Origin: HGM04593 sp045657945
Lineage (GTDB): Bacteria; Bacteroidota; Bacteroidia; Bacteroidales; Bacteroidaceae
Assembly (NCBI GenBank): GCA_045657945.1
Contig: JAZOUB010000016.1
Location: 18,510-82,509, forward strand
Reading direction: 5' to 3'
Length of the DNA stretch: 64,000 nt
Below the pieces are notes generated by a model. The model saw only the letters and a program-made list of their open reading frames with translations. It was not told the DNA's origin and ran no database searches. A program made the position numbers and the translations under genes. Positions 9,526 to 18,458 of this stretch are shown one piece after another (the stretch's first letter is position 1; the number at the start of each line of letters is the position of its first letter).

Positions 9526-9903
9526 TTAGAATTTACGGAAAGTAAGCACCACTTCCTTTGACTGCAGTATCATTCTGCTGCGGTTGAGCATAGTTATACC
9601 AAAATGCTCATTTTCATGGTTGTACATGCCAACAGCCTTGGCGTCCGATGGCTTCTGCAACATTTGTATAAACAGCGAGTCACCAGTGTGCTGGAACCGT
9701 CCTTTGCCTCCATTGTTGGTGGTTATCATTCTAAGTTGTATAGCCCAGAAACAGTCCTCGTTCCTCTTGTCTATGATTGTGTCGTTGTTGAACTCTTCAA
9801 TTTGAAGCAACTTCCAATAACCTCCTAAATCTCCGTTGTCATCAGCTTTCTGGCACGATACAAAAAAGGTAATGCACAGCAATGTATATATCAGTCTTTT
9901 CAT
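9526..9903 (-). CDS. Lipocalin-like lipoprotein (DUF4847-like)
   Basis: I start this protein of 125 residues at the ATG at 9903, because MKRLIYTLLCITFFVSC is a clear lipoprotein signal (Cys 17). A longer reading from farther upstream would run into the Wzi gene. The mature part begins with GGYWKLLQIEEF, ends with VVLTFRKF, and resembles small lipocalin-like beta barrels of Bacteroidales. The family number is from memory and uncertain. Its start lies only 4 bp before the Wzi stop, so the two are coupled. Confidence 0.7.
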   Translation of the reverse strand: MKRLIYTLLCITFFVSCQKADDNGDLGGYWKLLQIEEFNNDTIIDKRNEDCFWAIQLRMITTNNGGKGRFQHTGDSLFIQMLQKPSDAKAVGMYNHENEHFGITMLNRSRMILQSKEVVLTFRKF

Positions 9904-9907
9904 CTTA

Positions 9908-11395
9908 TTATCTCTTTTTCCAAGTGTTGAAAATGTTATATCCCTTGACGGTAATGATGCCGCCATAGTTGTTGCCGTACAGGTCGCCGTTGTCAAGTGC
10001 AAACGATGCCGCAATGCTCCAGTTCTTGATTGCCTGTGGGTGGAATGTCAGTTCGAAAAGGAATGAACGATTTACCTTGATATTCTTGAACGGAACGTTG
10101 TATGTTCCCCAGTTATTGCTGCGGGTGTAGAGCGTGCGGTAGTCGAGCCAGCTCAGTGGTGTTCCTTCAATTCCAAAATGGAATGCCTCTACGCGGTTGT
10201 TGTAACAGTACTGTATGTGGTCGGTGTTGTAGATTGGCGATGTGCAGAGTGGGGTGCCAATCATCTGTCCGTAGTTGAACCAACCCGGGTACTTGCCATG
10301 GTTGTAGTTGTTGTCAACGCAACTTATCTGGTCCGGGAACTTGCTGTTTGAATCGTGATATATCGGTCCGCTTTGGTTCTTCAGGTTGAAATACTCAAAG
10401 ACGGCACTCTTTATCCAGGTGAACTCCTTCAGTTCAAGTTCTATGCCAACAAGTTGCTCTGTCCATAATCCATATTCCCAGAACATTTGAGAGTGGTCTT
10501 CAAAAGTGTGTTCGTAATACGTGCGTAATTTCCACCTCTTGTCGTTCCATGTAATTGCTCCTTGCCAACTGCCGAGCATGTTTCCAGCCACATTGGCGCG
10601 GTCCCCGGCATCGTATGAGTCATCGCCACCCAATGGTATCAGTGCGTAGAAAAAGTCCTTGATACGAACAGGGTTTTCAAAGTTTTGCCCAGGTCTTCTT
10701 CCCGTATTATAGCATGAGCCGCCGAACTGTGTTACCATGTGCAGGCCAATTTCGGCTGTTAATGGGAACTTCTCCTCATTGCCGAATCTCATGAAGCCTG
10801 CTTTTGAATGGTATAATGTGTTGTAGGCGCGTGGTGATGTTTCGCAGAAGAACTTCTCTTGCCAATTGCCATCGCTTTGCCATCCATAGGCAAGGTGTCC
10901 TTTTATTGCAAGCCAACCCTTTGTGCCCGGGATATTCCAATATTGGGGCAACTCCAGTCGTATCTGTGGTATTGGTCGCGCATTGCCGCTTTCAATGAGT
11001 GAGCCTGTTGACAGGAGATGGTTTGGCAGTTCTCCCCAGCGCTCCTTTTGCCCTATTGAAATGTTGAATCTCTTCCACTGAAAATCAAAATAGGCTTGTT
11101 GCAGTATTATGGTAGATGTAAGGTTGTAACCTGCAACAGCATCAGCTCCCCATTTGAGGGTGATGTCTGTGTCGCTGAAAATGTTGCATCCTTCAATTCC
11201 AAGGCGTGTGTAGAAAGAACTGTTCTCGTGGCTGCTTAGTCCTTGTCTGTTTGCCATGTGCCAGAATGGTGTGTATTCACCGCTGCCGAATGTTCCTGAC
11301 AGTTCGTATTTTGTTGACAACTGTTGCGCATGGCAGCCAGCCGCTATCAGCAAAAGTATAGTTGTTGTCAAGTATTTAATTTTCTTTAATGCCAT
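9908..11395 (-). CDS. Wzi-family outer-membrane beta-barrel (capsule assembly)
   Basis: This 495-residue protein has a signal peptide ending near AAGCHAQ. A chain of alternating aromatic and polar strands follows, typical of an 18-strand barrel (motifs FGSGEYTPFWHMANRQGL, QKERWGELPNHLLSTGSLIES, YEHTFEDHSQMFW). Wzi proteins bind capsule polysaccharide at the cell surface. Here the gene sits with a lipoprotein and a Lol-type permease rather than in a capsule locus. A -7 element (TATCTTTG) lies at 11418-11425. Confidence 0.85.
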   Translation of the reverse strand: MALKKIKYLTTTILLLIAAGCHAQQLSTKYELSGTFGSGEYTPFWHMANRQGLSSHENSSFYTRLGIEGCNIFSDTDITLKWGADAVAGYNLTSTIILQQAYFDFQWKRFNISIGQKERWGELPNHLLSTGSLIESGNARPIPQIRLELPQYWNIPGTKGWLAIKGHLAYGWQSDGNWQEKFFCETSPRAYNTLYHSKAGFMRFGNEEKFPLTAEIGLHMVTQFGGSCYNTGRRPGQNFENPVRIKDFFYALIPLGGDDSYDAGDRANVAGNMLGSWQGAITWNDKRWKLRTYYEHTFEDHSQMFWEYGLWTEQLVGIELELKEFTWIKSAVFEYFNLKNQSGPIYHDSNSKFPDQISCVDNNYNHGKYPGWFNYGQMIGTPLCTSPIYNTDHIQYCYNNRVEAFHFGIEGTPLSWLDYRTLYTRSNNWGTYNVPFKNIKVNRSFLFELTFHPQAIKNWSIAASFALDNGDLYGNNYGGIITVKGYNIFNTWKKR

Positions 11396-11417
11396 TCTCT
11401 GTTTTTTATACTATTTG

Positions 11418-11425
11418 CAAAGATA
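11418..11425 (-). promoter_or_regulatory. -7 element upstream of the Wzi-like gene
   Basis: TATCTTTG on the minus strand lies 22 bp before the start codon at 11395. No good -33 partner is seen at 19-20 nt. Confidence 0.5.
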
Positions 11426-11480
11426 ATGATTATTAGCCTTATGAGAAAAAAATAACGATTCAAAAGAGGAACTTGTAAAA

Positions 11481-11514
11481 TAATGAAGTGTGTCAGACTT
11501 GGCACACTTCATTA
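11481..11514 (-). terminator. Terminator of the rplY-pth-S4 operon
   Basis: A perfect 12-bp stem (taatgaagtgtg / cacacttcatta) with a 10-nt loop contains the S4 gene's stop codon. On the minus strand it is followed by TTTTAC, a modest U-run. Confidence 0.65.
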
Positions 11515-11931
11515 TAGTTCATCAAAATCAAATTCTTCGGAGTCGCTGTCGTACCAGTCATCAACAAACTGGTCAAGGTCACGTCGTTCCTTTTTTGTGG
11601 GGCGGCCGGTTCCGCGCATGCGTCCCACAAAACCGCTCATCTTGCTCATCTCAAGAATCTCGTACTGCTCCTGTGGCGTTACGTTCTCCATCAACTCCGG
11701 GACAAGTTTTGCCCCTACGCGGTTCTCGGCGCATTTGAGCACCTTAAAGGAGTAGGTGACAGGGGCTTTCTTCACATTGACAATGTCGCCTACTCGGACA
11801 TTGTTTGCTGGTTTTGCAGTGCGGTCACCAATGCTGATGTGTCCTTTCTTACAAGCCTCAGCAGCAATGCTGCGTGTCTTGTATATGCGTACCGCCCACA
11901 GCCATTTGTCTATTCGTGCCTGGTCAGCCAT
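11512..11931 (-). CDS. S4-domain RNA-binding protein (Hsp15-like)
   Basis: The 139-residue protein opens with an S4 RNA-binding domain (ARIDKWLWAVRIYKTRSIA, then GHISIGDRTAKPANNVRVGD). It ends in a basic patch (GRPTKKERRDLD) and an acidic tail. This is the architecture of Hsp15, which rescues stalled 50S subunits carrying nascent chains. Its start overlaps the end of pth by 8 bp, indicating translational coupling with a gene that also recycles peptidyl-tRNA. That neighbour supports the ribosome-rescue role. Confidence 0.85.
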   Translation of the reverse strand: MADQARIDKWLWAVRIYKTRSIAAEACKKGHISIGDRTAKPANNVRVGDIVNVKKAPVTYSFKVLKCAENRVGAKLVPELMENVTPQEQYEILEMSKMSGFVGRMRGTGRPTKKERRDLDQFVDDWYDSDSEEFDFDEL

Positions 11932-12520
11932 TGTTCTCCTGCGGCTTGTTGCCGTTACCTTTCTTGTTGAACTGGTTCATTGTGCGTGCCAGGCCTGCAA
12001 AACAGAAACTCTTGATTATTTCGTTTGTGGTCTCCAGTTGCTCTTCAATGATCTTCTGCTCTTCGCTGTCAAATGCTCCAAGCACAAAGTTTACCTGATG
12101 CCCCTTACCAAAGTCGTTGCCTATGCCAAAGCGCAGGCGTGCGTAGTTGGTTGTGCCAATGGTAGATGCAATGTGCTTCAATCCATTATGACCGCCGTCA
12201 CTGCCTTGTCCTTTGAGGCGCAATGCACCAACCGGCAAGGCAAGGTCGTCAACAATGACAAGCACGTTCTCCAATGGAATCTTTTCCTGTTGCATCCAGT
12301 ATCGTACAGCGTTGCCACTGAGGTTCATGTAGGTCGATGGCTTGAGCAGGATGAGCTTGCGGCCACGCACCGATGCTTCGGCTACAAAACCATAACGCTT
12401 GTCTTGAAAAGCAGTATTGGACGCTTTTGCAAAAGCGTCCAATACAGTAAATCCTATGTTGTGGCGGGTTCCCTCGTACTCATAGCCGATGTTTCCCAGC
12501 CCTACAATCAGATATTTCAT
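11924..12520 (-). CDS. pth: Peptidyl-tRNA hydrolase
   Basis: This 198-residue enzyme cleaves peptidyl-tRNA released prematurely from ribosomes. Signature residues are visible: the Asn in VGLGNIGYEYEGTRHNIGF with the catalytic His close by, KPSTYMNLSG, VIVDDLALPVG, and GSDGGHNGLKHI. The C-terminus is a short Gly/Asn/Lys-rich tail. It lies between rplY (11-bp gap) and the S4 gene (8-bp overlap). Confidence 0.96.
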   Translation of the reverse strand: MKYLIVGLGNIGYEYEGTRHNIGFTVLDAFAKASNTAFQDKRYGFVAEASVRGRKLILLKPSTYMNLSGNAVRYWMQQEKIPLENVLVIVDDLALPVGALRLKGQGSDGGHNGLKHIASTIGTTNYARLRFGIGNDFGKGHQVNFVLGAFDSEEQKIIEEQLETTNEIIKSFCFAGLARTMNQFNKKGNGNKPQENNG

Positions 12521-12531
12521 TTGCCGGCAGA

Positions 12532-13110
12532 TTATTTTCTAGCGGCTGCTGCAGCTGCTGCAGATGCACGAGTTGTCTTAACTGAAGCAACAAGTGACTC
12601 CTTAGCTGATACGAGCTCAAGACCCTCGTAAGAAAGTTCACCTACCTTGATTGACTTACCGAGCTGGAGAGCTGTAACGTCAACTGTCAAAATCTCAGGG
12701 ATAGCTGTGTAAAGAGCCTTAACCTTGAGGTAACGCTGAACCTGAACGAGCTTACCACCGGCACGTACACCGTCTGCAAGACCCTCGAGCTTGACAGGAA
12801 CTGCCATAACGATTGGCTTCTCCTCTGTTACCTGATAGAAATCTACGTGGAGGATAGTGTCCTTTACTGGGTGGAACTGGATGTCCTTCATGATAGCCTT
12901 AACAGTAACGCCGTCGATTGTGAGGTCAACTACGTGGATGTCTGGTGTGTAAACGAGCTTGCGAAGACCCTCTGTTGGAACGCAGAATGCCTTAGCTTCT
13001 TTCTCTACGCCGTAAAGGTTGCAAGGTACGAGACCTGCGTTACGGAGTGCGTTGGTAGCTTTCTTACCAACCTCAGTTCTAGCTGAACCGTTGATGCTGA
13101 TTGATTTCAT
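12532..13110 (-). CDS. rplY: Ribosomal protein L25 / general stress protein Ctc
   Basis: This 192-residue two-domain L25/TL5 protein binds 5S rRNA. The N-terminal L25 domain starts ISINGSARTEVGKKATNALR, and a beta-rich Ctc domain follows from about residue 95. The C-terminus is an alanine run (positions about 182-190) before RK, a low-complexity tail. It heads the rplY-pth-S4 operon and has a consensus promoter at 13190-13220. Confidence 0.95.
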   Translation of the reverse strand: MKSISINGSARTEVGKKATNALRNAGLVPCNLYGVEKEAKAFCVPTEGLRKLVYTPDIHVVDLTIDGVTVKAIMKDIQFHPVKDTILHVDFYQVTEEKPIVMAVPVKLEGLADGVRAGGKLVQVQRYLKVKALYTAIPEILTVDVTALQLGKSIKVGELSYEGLELVSAKESLVASVKTTRASAAAAAAARK

Positions 13111-13189
13111 AATAAAAATGTGTTACTCTAAATTAAGATTAAAATTACTTTGCTTAATTCGCCATCACACGATGTCTCTAAAGCGGACG

Positions 13190-13220
13190 CAAAGGTACGC
13201 TTTTTTTTTGAAAATACAAA
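13190..13220 (-). promoter_or_regulatory. Consensus Bacteroidota promoter of rplY
   Basis: On the minus strand TTTG (13220-13217), exactly 19 nt, then TACCTTTG (13197-13190). This is a full -33/-7 pair, with a leader of about 75 nt before the rplY ATG at 13110. Confidence 0.8.
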
Positions 13221-13249
13221 TCAATTCTTTTTGTTTGTGCGTGTAGGTA

Positions 13250-13597
13250 TCAAAAATCGATGTCGATGCTCATTTTTTCGTCATCCTTTGTCTCGATGTT
13301 GCGTGGTGCGAACTCACCCTGTTCTGCAACTACATAGCCAATGGCCTCGTTGAGGCTGCTTGTGAATTTGGCGAAATCCTCGCGGTAGAGGAATATCTTG
13401 TGTTTCTCGAATGAGACAGTTGCATTCTCTCCCTCGCCCGATACGAGTTTCTTGCTCTCGGTAATCGAGATATACATGTCATCCTTGCGGTTTTTCTTTA
13501 CATCAATGTAGTAGATGCGCTTGCCCGCTTTGATTGTCTGTGAAAATACTATTTCCTTGTCACTCTCGTTCCAGCCGCTCTTCTTGTTCTCTTCCAT
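13250..13597 (-). CDS. DUF3276 / PUR-alpha-like nucleic-acid-binding protein
   Basis: This 115-residue protein matches the Bacteroidota DUF3276 family, which has a PUR-repeat fold (IVFSQTIKAGKRIYYIDVKK, then KIFLYREDFAKFTSSLNEAI). PUR proteins bind single-stranded purine-rich DNA or RNA. The C-terminus is acidic (DDEKMSIDIDF). It is a single gene on the minus strand. No clear TAnnTTTG lies in the 13598-13700 region. Confidence 0.85.
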   Translation of the reverse strand: MEENKKSGWNESDKEIVFSQTIKAGKRIYYIDVKKNRKDDMYISITESKKLVSGEGENATVSFEKHKIFLYREDFAKFTSSLNEAIGYVVAEQGEFAPRNIETKDDEKMSIDIDF

Positions 13598-13956
13598 AAG
13601 TAATAGTCCGAAAAATGTTCTGTTTGTTTTTCAATTGTCTTTTGACCTTGGATGTGCAGATAAACCGGTACGGGGTGTAATGACCTGCAATAAATTTCCA
13701 CTGCCTACCGCAAATATGGATAAAAAAAATCAAAATCCAATGTTTTTGGCCTTGTTTTTTGAAAAAATGCTCTGTTTTACCGAAAAAAACGGTTGTTAAA
13801 TAGTTTTTGTGGCGGAGAAAACATAAATAGTCTGATCTTTGTTCATTAAGGAGGTGCGAGGACTTTAATATTGTGTCCGATGAAAAAATGTTTTGTTTTT
13901 CTTGTCAGTGTCATAATAAAATGCGACCTTTGTGGTCATATCAGAAAAAGCGTTTT

Positions 13957-14880
13957 ATGATTAATAGAGTTCTTATTCGTCTTAAGGTAGTGCAGATTGT
14001 ATATGCTTACTACAAAAACAGTGGCAAGAGTTTGAAAGCTGCCGAGGACGAGATGTTTTTCAGCCTTTCTAAGGCGTATGACCTATATCACCATCTGTTG
14101 TTGCTAATGCCTGCTATCACGCATTATGCAGCTGACAGGATTGCTTTCCTTGGAATGAAGGTGCGTCCTACAGAGAGTGATATGAATCCCAACCTCAAGT
14201 TCGTTGATAATCGTTTTGTTGCGCAGTTGGAGAATGTGGAGCAACTTGTCAAGTTCTCGCAGAAGAGTAAACTCAACTGGGTTGACAGTTCTGATTTCCT
14301 CCGTCGTATGCTCGACAAGATAGAGGAGAGTGATATATATAAGGAATATATGGCTTCGGAGCAATCGAGCTATGAAGAGGATAAGGAGGTGTGGCGCAAG
14401 TTGTACAAGGCTTTCGTCTTTGAAAATGATGAACTTGACGATATTCTTGAGGAACAGAGCCTTTATTGGAATGATGACAAGGCGATTGTGGATACATTTG
14501 TTCTCAAGACAATCAAGCGCTTTAATGAAAGTGCGCGTGAGAGCGATTTGCTGTTGCCCGAATTCAAGGACGATGCGGACAAGGAATATGCATGTAAGCT
14601 CTTCCGCAATGCAATAGCCAACGCCGAGGAGTATCGCCTGATGATGAGCGAGAGTTCAAAGAATTGGGATATGTCGCGCCTTGCCTTCATGGATGTTGTT
14701 ATCATGCAGGTTGCACTTGCTGAGATTACGACAATGAATGATATACCGTTGTCGGTGACGCTTAACGAGTATGTTGAGATTGCGAAGTATTACAGCACTG
14801 CAAAGAGTGGTTCTTTCATAAATGGCGTTCTCGATACAATAACAAAGAACTTGCGTGCTACAGGAAAATTGGAAAAGTAA
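13957..14880 (+). CDS. nusB: Transcription antitermination factor NusB (long Bacteroidota form)
   Basis: I start this 308-residue protein at the ATG at 13957 (MINRVLIRLKVVQIVYAYY), which matches the usual start. An upstream in-frame GTG at 13873 would add 28 atypical residues. The C-terminal ~130 residues are the NusB fold, including MSRLAFMDVVIMQVALAEI and VTLNEYVEIAKYYSTAKSG. The N-terminal half is the extra domain seen in this phylum. A rare strong Shine-Dalgarno-like AAGGAGGTG lies at about 13848, near the alternative GTG, which keeps that start open. The gap 13598-13956 otherwise holds only AT-rich sequence with no clear feature. Confidence 0.9.
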   Translation: MINRVLIRLKVVQIVYAYYKNSGKSLKAAEDEMFFSLSKAYDLYHHLLLLMPAITHYAADRIAFLGMKVRPTESDMNPNLKFVDNRFVAQLENVEQLVKFSQKSKLNWVDSSDFLRRMLDKIEESDIYKEYMASEQSSYEEDKEVWRKLYKAFVFENDELDDILEEQSLYWNDDKAIVDTFVLKTIKRFNESARESDLLLPEFKDDADKEYACKLFRNAIANAEEYRLMMSESSKNWDMSRLAFMDVVIMQVALAEITTMNDIPLSVTLNEYVEIAKYYSTAKSGSFINGVLDTITKNLRATGKLEK

Positions 14881-14911
14881 AATATAATTGATAATTTAAA
14901 ATTTTAGAATT

Positions 14912-15352
14912 ATGGTATTTATGAATGCTGATATGGCTAACGTAATTAATGATGCGGTAGTCAATCCAACAGTTGCCAATACAGAAACACCGGCAACAAA
15001 TACATCAACAACAGTTCCTGCAAATGAAGAACCGGCAGCACCCGAGGCTGTTCAGAAACCTACCGGTATTGCAGCGTTTCTTGGTAACCCATTGTTCATG
15101 TTCATTATCATTATCGCGATAATGTATTTCCTCATGATTCGCCCACAGCGCAAGCGTCAGAAGGAGGTTGACAACTTCCGTCGCAGCCTTCAGCCGGGTA
15201 TGGAGGTTGTTACCAGTGGTGGTATATATGGTAAGATTAAGGAGATTGACGGTAATATCGTTGTAATTGAAATTGCTCACAATGTAAATGTCCGTGTTGA
15301 CATTTCAGTTGTTTTTGCAAATCCGGCAGCAGCACAGGAAAGCACAAAGTAA
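14912..15352 (+). CDS. yajC: Sec translocon accessory subunit YajC
   Basis: This 146-residue protein has a single membrane helix (FLGNPLFMFIIIIAIMYFLM, about residues 55-75). The YajC signature follows: MIRPQRKRQKEVDNFRRSL and PGMEVVTSGGIYGKI. The N-terminal 50 residues are Ala/Thr/Pro/Asn-rich. Two nearby ATGs (14912, 14921) are possible starts. YajC associates with SecDF at the inner membrane. It lies 31 bp after nusB and 12 bp before the YbbR-like gene, and is probably co-transcribed with both. Confidence 0.93.
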   Translation: MVFMNADMANVINDAVVNPTVANTETPATNTSTTVPANEEPAAPEAVQKPTGIAAFLGNPLFMFIIIIAIMYFLMIRPQRKRQKEVDNFRRSLQPGMEVVTSGGIYGKIKEIDGNIVVIEIAHNVNVRVDISVVFANPAAAQESTK

Positions 15353-15364
15353 AAGTGTCTTGCC

Positions 15365-16369
15365 TTGAAAACTCTTTTTTCAAAGAATATTTTTAAAAAG
15401 GTAAAAGGAAACAGAATTTTTAGTTTCTTATTCTTTTTGTTGGTCTCGTGTAGTCTTTGGTTGTCACTAACCTTGAATAGGATATACGAGACCAATATTT
15501 CTGTGTGCGTACACATCCGGAATATTCCCGACGGCGTAAGGCTTGAAGGTGGCACCTGTATCGAAGTGCCGGCTCGTATTGAGGGCGCCGGTACAGATAT
15601 GTTCGGCTATATTTTTGACGATGTTGTGGATGTTGCTGTCGATTATTCCGGTTTTGTTCGTGACGGGGGTAGCCTGTCCATGTCTGTCAATTCGATAAGG
15701 GGACAGGTGAACAATGCACTGAAATCCTCATTGTCATTGCAAGGGTTCGCTGTGGATTCGCTGCGTGCTCAGGTGCAGCGTGTCTCGTCAAAGCTTCCGG
15801 TTGTCAAGGATCTGAGACAACTTATAACCCCTCAGGATTATGAGCTGCTCTCTCCCAAGTATAGTCATGACTCTGTTGAGGTGACGGCGTATGTGGATGT
15901 TATGCCGTCAATCAGCGCGGTATATACAGAGCCTTTGGTATGTAACGGGCTTGTTGGCGATTCGATTTTTGAACTGCGTGTCTTGCCTGGTGACTATATA
16001 AGTGTCTCCCCAGAAGTCGTAAAGGTGAATGTTTCTGTATCTCGCTATCTTGAAAGGACGTTGCCAGTGCTTGTGGATTATGCGGAATTCCCGGATGAAT
16101 CGTATCTGGGTCTTCTACCGGAAAAAGTTACTGTAAAGTTCGAGGTTCTTGAAATCAATTCCGACAAGGTTGCTCCTACTGATTTTACAGTCAGGATATG
16201 GTATGAGGATTTCTTGAGATGCATTAGGAGTGGTGGCGGGTTTTCGGCTCTTGAAAAGGAAGTGAAGGTTGAGTGTGCATCGCCATATGTGCGTAAGGTC
16301 TCTTTTACATTGGCCAATTTGTGGGATTTTTCTTCCGTATTAAAATTTTCCGGGATAGCTTTATGGTGA
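15365..16369 (+). CDS. YbbR-like domain protein
   Basis: This 334-residue membrane protein has one N-terminal helix (FSFLFFLLVSCSLWLSL) followed by extracytoplasmic YbbR-type beta repeats (for example VRLEGGTCIEVPARIEGAG). In other phyla YbbR/CdaR regulates the cyclic-di-AMP cyclase DacA; here the partner is unknown. The start appears to be TTG at 15365, since no ATG precedes the signal anchor. The last 7 bases overlap the coaE start (ATGGTGA), so translation is coupled. Confidence 0.8.
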   Translation: MKTLFSKNIFKKVKGNRIFSFLFFLLVSCSLWLSLTLNRIYETNISVCVHIRNIPDGVRLEGGTCIEVPARIEGAGTDMFGYIFDDVVDVAVDYSGFVRDGGSLSMSVNSIRGQVNNALKSSLSLQGFAVDSLRAQVQRVSSKLPVVKDLRQLITPQDYELLSPKYSHDSVEVTAYVDVMPSISAVYTEPLVCNGLVGDSIFELRVLPGDYISVSPEVVKVNVSVSRYLERTLPVLVDYAEFPDESYLGLLPEKVTVKFEVLEINSDKVAPTDFTVRIWYEDFLRCIRSGGGFSALEKEVKVECASPYVRKVSFTLANLWDFSSVLKFSGIALW

Positions 16370-16947
16370 TACTTGCAATTACAGGAACTATTGGCAGTGG
16401 AAAATCTGTTGTCTCACGTATTATGGAGACTATAGGCGTTCCGGTATATGACTGTGATAGCCGTGCAAAGGGATTGATGGTCTCCGATGTAGCGATTGTT
16501 AGAGGGCTGAAACGTATGTTTGGCGATGAGTGCTATGATGCCAATGGAGCGTTGGATCGCAAATATCTGGCCTCACGTATTTTTGTTGACGAAGCGAATG
16601 TAACACGTGTGAATGCTCTTGTGCATCCGGTTGTCAAGAGTGATTTCTTGCGTTGGACAGCTTTGCAGGACGCTCCTGTAGTAGCCGTTGAGACGGCTTT
16701 GCTCTACGAATCGGGGATGATAGACGTCGTTGATAAAGTGTTGGTTGTTTGGACAGAGAAAGAAACTGCGATAGAGCGTACCATGAGTCGTAGTGGTATG
16801 TCTCGTTCCCAGGTAATATCCCGTATGCAGAAACAGATGAGTTCCGATGAACTGCTGCTTCTTTCTGATTTTTCCATTTATAATAGCGGTAAAAATAGTG
16901 TACTGCCGGATGTGATGTCGTTGCTCTCTGAGTTGGGGTGGCAATGA
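16363..16947 (+). CDS. coaE: Dephospho-CoA kinase
   Basis: The 194-residue enzyme catalyses the last step of coenzyme A synthesis. The P-loop is ITGTIGSGKSVVSRI near the N-terminus. The CoA-site motifs DCDSRAKGLM and VHPVVKSDFLRW and the lid residues ERTMSRSGMSRSQVISRM are all present. I use the ATG at 16363, which overlaps the YbbR-like stop codon. An upstream in-frame TTG would add residues unlike the family. Confidence 0.94.
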   Translation: MVILAITGTIGSGKSVVSRIMETIGVPVYDCDSRAKGLMVSDVAIVRGLKRMFGDECYDANGALDRKYLASRIFVDEANVTRVNALVHPVVKSDFLRWTALQDAPVVAVETALLYESGMIDVVDKVLVVWTEKETAIERTMSRSGMSRSQVISRMQKQMSSDELLLLSDFSIYNSGKNSVLPDVMSLLSELGWQ

Positions 16948-16994
16948 TTGTGTATTGCGCGGTACTTGTGTGAATATTAAAAAATGTATAAAAT

Positions 16995-17025
16995 TTTGTA
17001 ATAAGAAAATCGCGCAGTATCTTAG
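16995..17025 (+). promoter_or_regulatory. Promoter of the DUF5606 gene
   Basis: TTTG (16995-16998), 19 nt, TATCTTAG (17018-17025): a -33/-7 pair with one mismatch in the -7 box, 51 bp before the ATG at 17077. Confidence 0.6.
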
Positions 17026-17076
17026 CAAAGATATTTTAATGAAAATAATATAAACCAATAAATAACTGTATCTACT

Positions 17077-17499
17077 ATGTTTGAAACCGTTTTGACAATT
17101 TCGGGTAAGCCCGGTCTTTATCGTTTGCTTTCTCGCGGACGTAATATGTTCATTGCAGAGTGTGTTGATGCTTCAAAGAAGCGTGTTCCTGTTTACAACA
17201 GTGATCAGGTGGTGATGCTTGATGATATTGCAATATATACAGATACCGAGGAGATTCCTTTGAGAAATGTCTTCGCCAAGATTTATGAAAAGGAGAATGC
17301 TGTATTGCCTTTTGATTTGAAGATGGCTACTCCCGAGGAACTTGTAGAGTATTTTGAGAGTGTTATCCCCGATTATGACCGTGAGCGTGTGTACCTGACA
17401 CATATCAAGAAGATGTTTGCTTGGTATAACATCCTTGTTGCCAACGGTATTGTAGATTTCCCGGCAGAGGAAGAGACAGAAGAGAATGTTGCAGAATAA
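17077..17499 (+). CDS. DUF5606 domain protein
   Basis: This 140-residue cytoplasmic protein of the Bacteroidota DUF5606/DUF6852 family starts with LTISGKPGLYRLLSRGRNMF and has a C-terminal helical part (YLTHIKKMFAWYNILVANGIV). Its function is unknown; the family is widely conserved beside coaE and clpB in Bacteroidales. It is 12 bp upstream of the DUF4923 gene and probably co-transcribed. Confidence 0.85.
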   Translation: MFETVLTISGKPGLYRLLSRGRNMFIAECVDASKKRVPVYNSDQVVMLDDIAIYTDTEEIPLRNVFAKIYEKENAVLPFDLKMATPEELVEYFESVIPDYDRERVYLTHIKKMFAWYNILVANGIVDFPAEEETEENVAE

Positions 17500-17511
17500 A
17501 AAGTATATACT

Positions 17512-18393
17512 ATGAAAAGAATAATAGTTTCTTTGGTTTTGACTATTGCTGTTGCAACAGGTGCATCGGCGCAGTCATGGAAGGATCTTCTTGGTAAGGT
17601 TGCTACCGAGGTTGCTGGCGAGGTATCTTCGAACAGTGAAACCGGTAGCGCGGTAGTGAATGTCTTGGGTTCATTGCTTGGCAACTCTCTTACATTGTCG
17701 GCCGAGGCGATAGAGGGCACTTGGAACTACGAGGGTGTGGCATGTATTCTTGAGAGCGAGAATGCGCTTTCTGAGATTGGAGGTACTGTCGTAACTGGTC
17801 AACTTGAGGCAAAAATGGATGGCATGTTGTCAAAGGTTGGTATCAAGCCCGGTAACTGTTCGTTTGTCTTCAACAAGGATGGTGCTTGTACGATTCTTGT
17901 AGGCAAATATACAATTGATGGAACATATACACTTGTGCCCGAGGAGAAGGTGATGAACCTCTCGTTCATGTATGGTAAACTTAACCTCAAGGCTAATGTC
18001 GCATATGAGATCCAGAATCTTAACATCGTTTTCAAGGCTGACAAGTTGCTTAATTTTATCAAGAGTGTGACTTCGGCTCTCTCAAACAATGCAACCGGTG
18101 AGCAATTGCAGCAGTTGAATTCTATCTCTCAAACAGCTGCCACATTGGGTACATTGCTGAATGCGTATGACGGAATGATGCTTGGTGCAAAGATGACAAG
18201 AAGTGCTGACAGTGTTGCTACTACAACATCTTCTTCATCATCAACAACAACTTCATCATCAATAACAACTTCATCATCAACAACAACTTCATCGTCAACA
18301 ACAACTTCATCGTCAACAACATCTACCGAAAGCAGTTCCTCTTCTTCTACTCTTAATTCCATAGCTACAGGCTTGGGTAAGTTGTTTAAGTAA
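17512..18393 (+). CDS. DUF4923 exported lipocalin-like protein with Ser/Thr repeat tail
   Basis: The 293-residue protein has a signal peptide cut after GASA (about residue 20) and a lipocalin-like DUF4923 domain (GTWNYEGVACILESENALSE, about 62-220). It carries a tail of about 40 residues made only of Ser and Thr with one Ile (18216-18336), coded by imperfect 15-18 bp repeats of ACAACTTCATCATCA type. The function is unknown. The repeat DNA is prone to length change. The Ser/Thr tail would be a good O-glycosylation spacer, but I see no D-S/T-[hydrophobic] Bacteroides glycosylation motif inside it. Confidence 0.8.
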   Translation: MKRIIVSLVLTIAVATGASAQSWKDLLGKVATEVAGEVSSNSETGSAVVNVLGSLLGNSLTLSAEAIEGTWNYEGVACILESENALSEIGGTVVTGQLEAKMDGMLSKVGIKPGNCSFVFNKDGACTILVGKYTIDGTYTLVPEEKVMNLSFMYGKLNLKANVAYEIQNLNIVFKADKLLNFIKSVTSALSNNATGEQLQQLNSISQTAATLGTLLNAYDGMMLGAKMTRSADSVATTTSSSSSTTTSSSITTSSSTTTSSSTTTSSSTTSTESSSSSSTLNSIATGLGKLFK

Positions 18394-18458
18394 TGAGAGG
18401 GTAGAGTGTGATGGAAATGACAAGAGGTCGAATAAAAATATTCAAACTTCAATGATAA

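Noticed and set aside
9526..10014. Longer start for the lipoprotein gene (162 codons)
   Set aside because: The extension overlaps the Wzi gene and lacks a signal peptide; the ATG at 9903 gives a proper lipobox.
11756..12631. Plus-strand ORF of 291 codons opposite pth and rplY
   Set aside because: Antisense to three confident genes; no recognisable domain.
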